A stretch of 44,793 nt of DNA, taken from NCBI GenBank assembly GCA_028684885.1, contig JAQUFB010000003.1, forward strand, positions 1-44,793, given 5' to 3'. The position numbers were made by a program, and so were the translations under genes. Positions 32,140 to 41,992 of this stretch are shown here, in pieces. Under the pieces are notes generated by a model. That model was not told where the DNA came from. It was given only the letters and a program-made list of their open reading frames with translations, and ran no database searches. Source of the DNA: Sulfurovum sp. Lineage in GTDB: Bacteria > Campylobacterota > Campylobacteria > Campylobacterales > Sulfurovaceae. Every line of letters starts with the position of its first letter. Position 1 is the first letter of the stretch.

Positions 32140-32859
32140 ATGGATCTTGAGCTGGAGGGCTGCCCGATTTTCCTGAAAGACCCGATCAAAACCCTCTCAT
32201 TGCTCCCCGAGCAGGGGTATTGCAACATCAACTACCTGGCGATCACCGAAAATACACGCTATCTGCTGAGAAAGCTTCAGCCCAATCAAATAGACCGTGC
32301 CTTTGAGTACCGGGTACAACACCGAGCGCACCAAAGAAAACTCGGGGCAAAACCCGTTCACTATGATGCGGAAAACTACCTCATGATCTCGGATTTTTTG
32401 GAAGGGGAACACAAGAGCAGGCTCACCCCCAGGGAACTTCGTACCCTGGCTTCCACCCTGCGCAAACTCCACAAGATCAAGCTGAGAACCAGACCCTACA
32501 GACTCAAAAAAGCGTTCAAGCCCAGACATACCAAAGCGCTTCATGCGCTCAGGAAGCTCAACAGGGAGCCCAGAGAACTTGTCCTCACCCACCATGACCT
32601 CAATCCCAAAAATATCCTCTTTCACAACCAAAAAGTGAAGTTCATCGACTGGGAATATACCGGACTCAATGACCGCTACTTCGACCTGGCAACGATCGCA
32701 GCAGAGTACCACCTCACAAAAAGAGAGGAGCACTACTTTTTAAGAAGCTACTTCAAAAACAGCGCCAGGATCAACCTCAAAAAACTCCACCTCCACAAAG
32801 AGCTTTATACCATTCTCTGTTCTCTTTGGTTCAAAAACCTTGATGAAACAAAAAACTAG
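32140..32859 (+). CDS. Choline/thiamine kinase-like phosphotransferase (predicted thiamine kinase)
   Basis: 239 aa; APH/ChoK catalytic motifs LVLTHHDLNPKNILFHNQKVKFIDWEYTGLNDRYFDLATIAAEY; TPP operon context. Confidence 0.8.
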   Translation: MDLELEGCPIFLKDPIKTLSLLPEQGYCNINYLAITENTRYLLRKLQPNQIDRAFEYRVQHRAHQRKLGAKPVHYDAENYLMISDFLEGEHKSRLTPRELRTLASTLRKLHKIKLRTRPYRLKKAFKPRHTKALHALRKLNREPRELVLTHHDLNPKNILFHNQKVKFIDWEYTGLNDRYFDLATIAAEYHLTKREEHYFLRSYFKNSARINLKKLHLHKELYTILCSLWFKNLDETKN

Positions 32860-32904
32860 CAGATATACTTTATGCACTAAAAAATATATAAATCAAAATG
32901 GCAA

Positions 32905-33028
32905 TTGAACCCTCTGAAAAATTATCTTCGTCATCCTGAACTTGATTCAGGATCTATGCATTTAGGGTGCTGCAAGCCTATGGATTCCGGATCAAGTCCG
33001 GAATGACGGTATTTTTCAGAGGGTTCAA
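32905..33028. repeat. 124-bp MITE-like/REP-like palindromic element
   Basis: Perfect 18-bp terminal inverted repeat TTGAACCCTCTGAAAAAT...ATTTTTCAGAGGGTTCAA; inner arms GTCATCCTGAACTTGATTCAGGATC versus reverse complement of GATTCCGGATCAAGTCCGGAATGAC; each arm also holds its own small palindrome. Confidence 0.8.
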
Positions 33029-33202
33029 GTACAGCTAGCGCCAGCCTCTTATGTTTTTATTTTATGTATGCCGCAGGTACTTTTTTGTAGTTCGTTGCCA
33101 GAGACTAGAACATTTTTTGTATACTTTAGCACTTATCGTGTCACCAAACAACCCATAAAAAAATAACACCAAACAACTTTTATATTAGATTAAAGTTTAC
33201 TT

Positions 33203-33211
33203 TGCTATAGT
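33203..33211 (+). promoter_or_regulatory. Candidate extended -10 promoter of the thiC operon
   Basis: TGCTATAGT (TGnTATAnT) about 12 bp upstream of the riboswitch 5' end. Confidence 0.45.
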
Positions 33212-33220
33212 GCGGATAAG

Positions 33221-33353
33221 TCCTTTCGGGGAGTCCAAAAGGCATCTATTTGCTAAGAGCGCAGACTTTTAGCAAATAGATGCCCAGTGGGCTGAGATGG
33301 CAGACGCCAGACCCGTTGAACTTGAACCGGATCATACCGGCGTAAGGAAGAAG
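33221..33353 (+). promoter_or_regulatory. TPP (THI-element) riboswitch upstream of thiC, with extended P3 stem
   Basis: TTTCGGGGAGTCC..GCCCAGTGGGCTGAGATGGCAGACGCCAGACCCGTTGAACTTGAACCGGATCATACCGGCGTAAGGAAG; a 16-bp helix GGCATCTATTTGCTAA/TTAGCAAATAGATGCC forms the variable stem. Confidence 0.94.
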
Positions 33354-33479
33354 GAAAGCAACGGCGCAATGACCCCTCAGGTTAGCCTGCCATTTTAGAA
33401 CACTCCATGCATCATGATGCATATCTCTCTAAAAGCTGCAACTCCGTCTTTTTTACACACAATATATTCCAATATATGA

Positions 33480-35375
<1,896 letters not shown>

Positions 35376-35385
35376 GGGGGTTTGT

Positions 35386-36429
35386 ATGAAAAAAGTAGCG
35401 ATTATCGGTGCGGGACTCCTGGGAAGGGTCACGGCACTCAACCTGTTGGAAAATGAAGATGTCGAACTGACGATCTACGAGAAAGCAGGATACGACGGTG
35501 AAGAAGCTGCCGCATCCACGGCTGCGGGTATGCTTGCACCCTTTGCCGAGCTCGAGACTGCAGAGTCAGTGATCCTGGACCATGGAATGCGATCGATCAA
35601 ACTCTGGCCTGCGATCCTGGAGAAGATCGGTATCCCCGAAGCCTACCAGCAGACAGGAAGCATCATCACTGCACACCCGCAGGACCAGGCCGAACTCGAC
35701 CGCTTCATCTCTACGCTGCATGCCAAAGTACCGGCAGCAGAAGGGATCAGGACGCTGGACAACCGTGCACTTGTGGAGCTGGAGCCTTCGCTCAAACACC
35801 ATACACAGGCATACCACCTCTATGCAGAGGGGCAGGTCAACTCTGCGATGTTCATAGAGGCATCGACGAAGTATCTGCTGGATCACCCCAGGGTGACATG
35901 GTATGAAAACCACCCGGTCGATGAGGGGCTCAGTGATGTAGATACCTTCAATGCTGTTCACGGTACAGACTTTGACTGGGTCTTTGATACACGCGGTCTG
36001 GGTGCCAAAGCGGATATGCCTGATCTTCGCGGTGTACGCGGCGAGGTCTTCTGGCTGGATGCGCCCGAAGTGGATATCAGCAGGCCGACCAGGCTGATGC
36101 ACCCGCGCTACAAGATCTATATCGTTCCGCGCGCCAACCACCGTTTTGTGATCGGTGCTACGGAGATAGAGAGCGAGGATGACTCACCGATGTCGGTACG
36201 CTCTTCCCTTGAGCTGCTCTCAGCGGTCTACAGTATGCACCCGAGCTTTGCCGAGGCGCGTATCGTCAAGACAAAAACAGACTGCCGTCCGTCACTGGAG
36301 GACAACCTCCCCCGTATCGAACAGCACAAAGGGTTTACCCGTATCAACGGTCTTTACCGCCACGGCTATCTGCTAACCCCTGCCATTGTAGAGGAGGCGC
36401 TAAACACCGGCATCAGGAGAGGCGCATGA
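35386..36429 (+). CDS. thiO: FAD-dependent glycine oxidase
   Basis: 347 aa; MKKVAIIGAGLLGRVTALNLLENEDVELTIYEK dinucleotide-binding fold, DAO family, located between thiC and thiS. Confidence 0.88.
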   Translation: MKKVAIIGAGLLGRVTALNLLENEDVELTIYEKAGYDGEEAAASTAAGMLAPFAELETAESVILDHGMRSIKLWPAILEKIGIPEAYQQTGSIITAHPQDQAELDRFISTLHAKVPAAEGIRTLDNRALVELEPSLKHHTQAYHLYAEGQVNSAMFIEASTKYLLDHPRVTWYENHPVDEGLSDVDTFNAVHGTDFDWVFDTRGLGAKADMPDLRGVRGEVFWLDAPEVDISRPTRLMHPRYKIYIVPRANHRFVIGATEIESEDDSPMSVRSSLELLSAVYSMHPSFAEARIVKTKTDCRPSLEDNLPRIEQHKGFTRINGLYRHGYLLTPAIVEEALNTGIRRGA

Positions 36430-36626
36430 CGATCTACGTGAACGGTGAGAAAAAAGTTTTTGAAAAAGAACAGATGAGCGTGAGAGAGCTGCTTGATGCG
36501 CTTCAGTACAAAGAGGGATTTGCCGTGGCACTCAACACCACTTTCGTACTCAACACGACGTATGAGACAACAATGATCAAAGAGGGGGATGTACTTGACA
36601 TCCTCGCACCTGTACAAGGAGGCTGA
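36426..36626 (+). CDS. thiS: Sulfur carrier protein ThiS
   Basis: 66 aa; ends in ILAPVQGG (C-terminal diglycine); ATGA overlap with thiO. Confidence 0.93.
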   Translation: MTIYVNGEKKVFEKEQMSVRELLDALQYKEGFAVALNTTFVLNTTYETTMIKEGDVLDILAPVQGG

Positions 36627-36627
36627 G

Positions 36628-37440
36628 ATGAGCCATACAGATATGATAGATACACAAAACGACAAATGGATACTTGAAGGCAAGGAGTTCGACTCACGCA
36701 TGATGATCGGGTCGGCACTCTACCCTTCCCCCAAAGTGATGAAAGAGGCGATCGAAGCGTCAGGTGCACAGATCGTCACCGTATCCCTGCGCCGCCAATC
36801 CGGCGGTGACAAAGGGAACCCTTTCTGGAAAATCATCAAGTCCCTGGGTGTCCAGGTCCTGCCAAATACCGCAGGATGCCACACCGCGCAGGAGGCGATC
36901 ACTACTGCAATGATGGCGCGGGAGGTCTTCGGCACCAACTGGATCAAGGTAGAGGTGATAGGCAACCAGTACAACCTTCAGCCCGACCCCTTCGAACTGG
37001 TTGAAGCGACCAAGGTCCTTGTCAAGGAGGGGTTCAGGGTACTGCCCTATACGACGGATGACCTTGTCCTCGCACAGAGACTGGTCGATGCAGGCTGTAC
37101 CACACTGATGCCGTGGGGTTCGCCGATCGGATCGGGAAGAGGTCTGATGAATCCCTATAACCTCAAAGCGATCCGCAAACAGTTCCCGAATCTTCAGCTG
37201 ATCGTAGATGCAGGGATAGGCAAACCCTCCCACGCGATCCAGGCGATGGAGCTCGGATATGACGGGATACTGCTCAACTCCGCCGTTGCCCTTGCGCACG
37301 ATCCTGTCCAGATGGCAAGAGCCTTCAAGCATGCCCTCACAGCAGGCAGACTCGGCTACAAAGCGGGAGCGATGCAGGAGCGGGACATGGCATCTCCATC
37401 CACACCGACCATCGGTACGCCTTTCTGGCATCAAGCCTGA
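36628..37440 (+). CDS. thiG: Thiazole synthase
   Basis: [93 protein letters not shown]. Start moved from 36589 to 36628 (GGAGGCTGAG SD). Confidence 0.95.
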   Translation: MSHTDMIDTQNDKWILEGKEFDSRMMIGSALYPSPKVMKEAIEASGAQIVTVSLRRQSGGDKGNPFWKIIKSLGVQVLPNTAGCHTAQEAITTAMMAREVFGTNWIKVEVIGNQYNLQPDPFELVEATKVLVKEGFRVLPYTTDDLVLAQRLVDAGCTTLMPWGSPIGSGRGLMNPYNLKAIRKQFPNLQLIVDAGIGKPSHAIQAMELGYDGILLNSAVALAHDPVQMARAFKHALTAGRLGYKAGAMQERDMASPSTPTIGTPFWHQA

Positions 37441-37445
37441 TTGCT

Positions 37446-37471
37446 ATTCCCGGTTCACCGGGAGTTCTTTT
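37446..37471 (+). terminator. Terminator at the end of the thiCOSG operon (convergent with mgtE)
   Basis: TCCCGG-TTCA-CCGGGA stem with flanking pairs, followed by TTCTTTTC; directly after the thiG stop. Confidence 0.65.
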
Positions 37472-37473
37472 CA

Positions 37474-38835
37474 CTATATTGCCATCAACTCCGCAAACCA
37501 GAGAAATGTAAAAAAGCCGATGATATCCAGTGCGGTGATCACGATCACAGAACTGGCAACCGCAGGATCGAAATTCATTCTTTTCAGCAGTATCGGCACG
37601 GTTGTTCCCAATACACCGGCCAACACCAAACTCACAAACATGGAAAGTCCGATCGCAACGGAGATATTCCCATTCCCGAACCATAACTGTGCAGCGATAC
37701 CGCTGGCAGTACCAAAAAGAAGCCCATTGGTCAGAGAGATACTGAGCTCTTTTTTAAAGATAGGCCGAAGCAGTTCAAAATTGATATTGCCCAGAGCCAT
37801 CTGCCTTATGATCACCGTCATCGTCTGGACAGAAGCGGTCCCCGCCATATTGGCAACGATAGGCAGCAGGATCGCCAGTGCCACCATTACAGAGAGTACC
37901 TCTTCAAAGATCCCTATCACAAGCGATGCAACGATCGCATTGGCCAGGTTGATCCCCAGCCATATAGAGCGTGTTTCAGTCGATTTGAGAAAGCTCTCCT
38001 GTATCTCTTCGGCCTTATGCAGCCTGCTGAGATTGTAGATCTGTTGCGTAGCACTCTTCTGCACTGTATCCACGACATCATCATGGGTGATACGCCCCAA
38101 AAGATGGCCTTTGTTATCAAGTACGGCCAACGTAGGAAGGTCATACTTGCTCACACTCTCGATCACCTGATCGATACTCTCATGCGCAAGTACACTATAT
38201 GACTCGGGATACCTATCGATGATATGATCAAATGTCTGATCCGAATTTTCTATCAGAAGGTCATCTATCGGGATGGCTTTGATGAACTTCCCTCTTTCAT
38301 CGGTCACATAGACCGACTGTACCGTACCCAACCCCTCTCTCTTGAGCTCAGCCAATATCTCTATGGCCTCAGCGATACTCTTGTAGCTTGGCACCACAAA
38401 GAGCTCCGTCTGCATCAACGCACCGGCCTGATCCTCCGGATAGGTCATAAGCTTAGAGATAACTTCTTGTCTCTCCGGGCTTAAAAGCGCATAGACCTTC
38501 CGGCTCTTCTCCTTCTCTTTCTTTGCAACGGTCAGAAAAAAATTGGTCGCGTCATCACTGTCCAGTGCTTCGATGATCCGGGATAGCCTCACCTCATCAC
38601 TTTCACGGATATAATCGACCTGAAAAGGGAGGGGAAGCTCCATCAGTATCTCCGCCCTCAGCTCCGGGGAGAGGAGATTGATATAGGTGAAGAACTTCTC
38701 CTCATCATGCTGTTTGAGCACTTCCAGAAAAGCCGCATGGTCTGCGTCGCTCATATGCACATCATAGGTGCCTTTTTCAAGCTTCTCAAGGTAGAGGTCC
38801 AGAGACTTTATATCCATACGCTCACTTCCCATCAT
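37474..38835 (-). CDS. mgtE: Magnesium transporter MgtE
   Basis: 453 aa; MgtE N domain, CBS pair, membrane domain LPIVANMAGTASVQTMTVIIRQMALG. Confidence 0.93.
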   Translation of the reverse strand: MMGSERMDIKSLDLYLEKLEKGTYDVHMSDADHAAFLEVLKQHDEEKFFTYINLLSPELRAEILMELPLPFQVDYIRESDEVRLSRIIEALDSDDATNFFLTVAKKEKEKSRKVYALLSPERQEVISKLMTYPEDQAGALMQTELFVVPSYKSIAEAIEILAELKREGLGTVQSVYVTDERGKFIKAIPIDDLLIENSDQTFDHIIDRYPESYSVLAHESIDQVIESVSKYDLPTLAVLDNKGHLLGRITHDDVVDTVQKSATQQIYNLSRLHKAEEIQESFLKSTETRSIWLGINLANAIVASLVIGIFEEVLSVMVALAILLPIVANMAGTASVQTMTVIIRQMALGNINFELLRPIFKKELSISLTNGLLFGTASGIAAQLWFGNGNISVAIGLSMFVSLVLAGVLGTTVPILLKRMNFDPAVASSVIVITALDIIGFFTFLWFAELMAI

Positions 38836-38980
38836 TGTTCCTCCGTGTTAAGGAGATACGATAGCATAAAAGCGATAAAATATAAACTTTGATTCATGTA
38901 CTGCTACCTGGAGACTATGTCATTATCGAAATGATGATCTTTCCCCGCACACTACACACTCACAGTGCTATAGTCACACT

Positions 38981-39187
38981 ATGAAGATCAATATATGTAA
39001 AAAATTTCCCAAAATAAAAAAGTTTGAGAAAAAGCTTTCCAAGGCTTTTCCTGATACTTCCATTCAAGTCAAATCCTGCATCAATATGTGTAAAAGGTGT
39101 AAGTCTCAGCCTTTAGCAAAAGTAGACGGGGTGAAGGTGAAGGCTAAGAAGGTTGAGAAGCTTATTGAGAAGATAGAAACTCTCTAA
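38981..39187 (+). CDS. Small Cys-containing protein, DUF1450/YuzB-like
   Basis: 68 aa; MKINICKKFPKIKKFEKKLSKAFPDTSIQVKSCINMCKRCKSQPLAKVDGVKV. Confidence 0.65.
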   Translation: MKINICKKFPKIKKFEKKLSKAFPDTSIQVKSCINMCKRCKSQPLAKVDGVKVKAKKVEKLIEKIETL

Positions 39188-39242
39188 TGTCATCAAAATA
39201 TACTATAATAGTTTCAACTATCCAAAAAGGGGGGGAATAGAT

Positions 39243-39911
39243 ATGATCGATAAAGACTCTATACTGGAAGCCTATTACTTTCGTCATGCTTGCAAAGTTT
39301 TCGATACAGACAAAAAGATACCTAATGATGAGTTTGCATTTATCTTGGAAACCGCCAGGCTCTCACCTTCATCATTCGGGATGGAGCCCTGGAGGTTTAT
39401 TGTCATCACTGACCCGGAGCTCAAAGCCCGGCTCAAACCACACTGCTGGCATCAGGAACAGGTCACCTCATGCAGTCATTTGGTCGTAATACTCACCAAG
39501 ACTGCGGCTATAACAAATGACACCTATACCACCAAGATGCTAGGACGCTTAGTCAAGGACAAAAAGGAAGTAGAAGGTCTTCTCAATTTCTTTAAAAGTT
39601 TTCTCAAAGAGAAGATTACTAGATTTGTTACGCGTTACTTCTACAAAAAGTTTACCGAAGATCGCCCGATCTATGAGTGGTGTGCCAGACAGTGCTATAT
39701 CGCAGCCAGCTCCATGGCTACGAGTGCTGCGATGAGAGAAATAGACAGCTGTTTTATGGAGGGATTCAAGAAAGAGAAGGTCGAAGATGCGCTGGATATC
39801 GATACAGATCAGGAGGAGATAGCTCTGCTCCTTGCTTTTGGCTATCGTGTCAATGAACAGCCTAAAAAACACAGACTTTCTTTAGAGGAGATCGTTGAGT
39901 TTAAAGAGTAG
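39243..39911 (+). CDS. Nitroreductase family NAD(P)H-dependent oxidoreductase
   Basis: 222 aa; RHACKVFDTDKKIPNDEFAFILETARLSPSSFGMEPWRFIVITD. Confidence 0.9.
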   Translation: MIDKDSILEAYYFRHACKVFDTDKKIPNDEFAFILETARLSPSSFGMEPWRFIVITDPELKARLKPHCWHQEQVTSCSHLVVILTKTAAITNDTYTTKMLGRLVKDKKEVEGLLNFFKSFLKEKITRFVTRYFYKKFTEDRPIYEWCARQCYIAASSMATSAAMREIDSCFMEGFKKEKVEDALDIDTDQEEIALLLAFGYRVNEQPKKHRLSLEEIVEFKE

Positions 39912-40164
39912 TTCATTCTTCCCCTGCCTCTTCACTCCTAATCTCCTAAGTAGTATTAAAAAATATAATCCTACGATGAAACATATAGGTAACTGGAAAG
40001 ATAGAAAACAAAAAAATGATGATTCATCCGACTTTTCGGGGAGGTCCTCATGAAGTAAACGTCATATCAGAAGATGAGTTTATTTTTAAATTTTTTCCAG
40101 AGATACAACTGAATGATATTGTTTGCGAAATAATGTGGCTGTTATTGGAAATTTTATGAAAATA

Positions 40165-40195
40165 TGGGTTCCCTATCTTCTTGATATGGAACCCA
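40165..40195 (-). terminator. Terminator downstream of the peroxiredoxin gene
   Basis: TGGGTTCC/GGAACCCA 8-bp stem with inner TATC/GATA; minus-strand tail TATTTTC. Confidence 0.6.
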
Positions 40196-40202
40196 CTGGA
40201 GA

Positions 40203-40817
40203 TTAGGAGAGTATCTCTTCTATCGTGATATAGTCGCCGACTCTCCCTGTCATCTGTTCTACATCCGTATTGACCGGAAGGGTTTTCTTGCCTGGCTGCC
40301 ATCCTGCAGGACATACTTCACCGGTCTTTTCTGCATGCTGCCACGCTCTGACCTGTCTGAGGAACTCGTTGACGTTTCTTCCCACCATCGGTGCCTGTAC
40401 TTCCTGCGCTACGACAGTCCCTTCAGGGTTGATCAGGAATCTTCCTCTAAGAGCGATCCCCTCCTCTTCGATCATCACACCGAATGCTCTGCTCACTCTG
40501 CCTGTAGGATCGGCACCGATCGTAAGCTTAAGCCCTTTCAACAACGGTTCCGTCTCGACAAATCTTTTGTGCGAGAACTTTGTATCCGTAGAGACTGCAA
40601 GGATCTCAACACCCATCTCCTGGAACTCGTCATATTTCGCGTTCATAGCCGCGATCTCTGTAGGACATACGAAAGTAAAGTCTGCCGGGTAAAAACATAC
40701 CACATGCCACTTACCTGCATAATCTTCACTCTTTACGTTTGTATAGTGACCTGTTTTAGCATCATATGCATCCATGGCAAATTCCGGTGCTTTTCTTAGT
40801 ACTAAAGATGAACTCAT
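40203..40817 (-). CDS. 2-Cys peroxiredoxin (AhpC/Prx1 type)
   Basis: MSSSLVLRKAPEFAMDAYDAKTG...FYPADFTFVCPTEIAAMNAKYDEF...TGEVCPAGWQPG; an in-frame start further upstream (40910 or 40916) is also possible. Confidence 0.93.
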   Translation of the reverse strand: MSSSLVLRKAPEFAMDAYDAKTGHYTNVKSEDYAGKWHVVCFYPADFTFVCPTEIAAMNAKYDEFQEMGVEILAVSTDTKFSHKRFVETEPLLKGLKLTIGADPTGRVSRAFGVMIEEEGIALRGRFLINPEGTVVAQEVQAPMVGRNVNEFLRQVRAWQHAEKTGEVCPAGWQPGKKTLPVNTDVEQMTGRVGDYITIEEILS

Positions 40818-40926
40818 TCTATTTTCCTTTTTTTCTGTATTAATATTGTTATTCTGTTCCGAAACGTTTTGCGTTTCTTCTATCGGTTTTGAACCTGTAT
40901 CACAAGCCATAATCAATCCTTTCTAT

Positions 40927-40947
40927 AAAGGATAAAAATTATCCTTT
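40927..40947. promoter_or_regulatory. Perfect inverted-repeat operator candidate upstream of the peroxiredoxin gene
   Basis: AAAGGATAA-AAA-TTATCCTTT; GATAAAAATTAT recurs 17 bp downstream (40948-40959). Confidence 0.5.
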
Positions 40948-41078
40948 GATAAAAATTATTTTATATGAACTTTCCTTAAACTTTTATAAATATAGGTAAA
41001 AAATATCATTCTCTTTACATTTTATTATAATTTGCATGAGAATAGCTCTTGGAAGCTTGATTTTTGTGAAAAAGTTTT

Positions 41079-41948
41079 CTACAGCTTTATAGGAATGTAG
41101 TAGCTCAACTCAAACTTCTCATCCTCGGATAAAAAATGGTTCTTGTGGTAGATGGCATACGAGGGGTTTGTGGTGGTTTCATAGCCGCTTTGGATCAGCC
41201 AGTCAAAATAGACCCAGTTCATAAACCGCAGCACATCCCCGTACACTCCGCCAAAATCAAACTTTGCATAGACCCCTTTGGGGATATTGAGGGTCGGGAG
41301 GGTCGGATTTTCAAGTTTTGTTTCCAGGGCGATACATGCGATGTATTGGCACTCGTTCAAGGGTATAATGGTCGGGTTGTCATGATGCATTCCTATCTGG
41401 GCGACATTGTAGAGTTCGTTGCTGAGTACCCAGGTCTGTAGCTTCTGCCATGTCTCTTTGATGGACCGGTCATACCCCTGGTGGCGAATGTAGTACACCT
41501 GCATCTCGGGCATTTTTACGATGGTCGGTTTGAGCGAACTGAAGTCGGCGGTTGACTTGGCAGCGCTGCTTGATCTCCTGAGAATATTTTTGATATAGGA
41601 GGTGTAGCCGTCGTTTCTCCACTCCTTCGGTGTCATCAAAAATCTCTCTTTAAATACTTTGGTAAAAGCGGTCTGCGAAGAGTAGCCGCATATTTTGGCT
41701 ATCTGCGTGATGGTGGAGTTTCTGTTTGTCAAAAGCAGGCTTGCCGCTTTTTGCAGCCGTATCGATCTGATCGTTTCATAGATAGTTCTGCCAAACTCTT
41801 TTTTGAAGATACGGTGCATGTGAAACTTGCTTACATGGAACTCTCTGCTGAGCTCATCCAGCCGGATATCCGTATCGATATATTTATAGATATAGTAGAT
41901 GATATCATTGGCGATCTTGGTATGCTGCTGTATCGTATCTTTTTTCAT
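41079..41948 (-). CDS. AraC-family regulator with C-terminal GyrI-like effector domain
   Basis: 289 aa; two HTHs (IRLDELSREFHVSKFHMHRIFKKEFG; ITQIAKICGYSSQTAFTKVFKERFLMTPKEWR) and GyrI-like C-terminus (MPEMQVYYIRHQGYDRSIKETWQKL). Confidence 0.92.
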   Translation of the reverse strand: MKKDTIQQHTKIANDIIYYIYKYIDTDIRLDELSREFHVSKFHMHRIFKKEFGRTIYETIRSIRLQKAASLLLTNRNSTITQIAKICGYSSQTAFTKVFKERFLMTPKEWRNDGYTSYIKNILRRSSSAAKSTADFSSLKPTIVKMPEMQVYYIRHQGYDRSIKETWQKLQTWVLSNELYNVAQIGMHHDNPTIIPLNECQYIACIALETKLENPTLPTLNIPKGVYAKFDFGGVYGDVLRFMNWVYFDWLIQSGYETTTNPSYAIYHKNHFLSEDEKFELSYYIPIKL

Positions 41949-41958
41949 ATCCCATTAT

Positions 41959-41992
41959 AGCAATATTAAAAATTATTTCAAGCAATATCAAA
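41959..41992. promoter_or_regulatory. Direct-repeat operator candidate in the AraC/aminotransferase divergent region
   Basis: AGCAATATTAAA (41959) and AGCAATATCAAA (41981), 11/12 identical, 22-bp period. Confidence 0.5.

Noticed and set aside
36760-37434. 224-aa minus-strand ORF
   Set aside because: Antisense of thiG; no support.
38836-38980. Possible Mg2+ riboswitch (M-box) upstream of mgtE
   Set aside because: The upstream region is short and no M-box conserved elements could be recognised.
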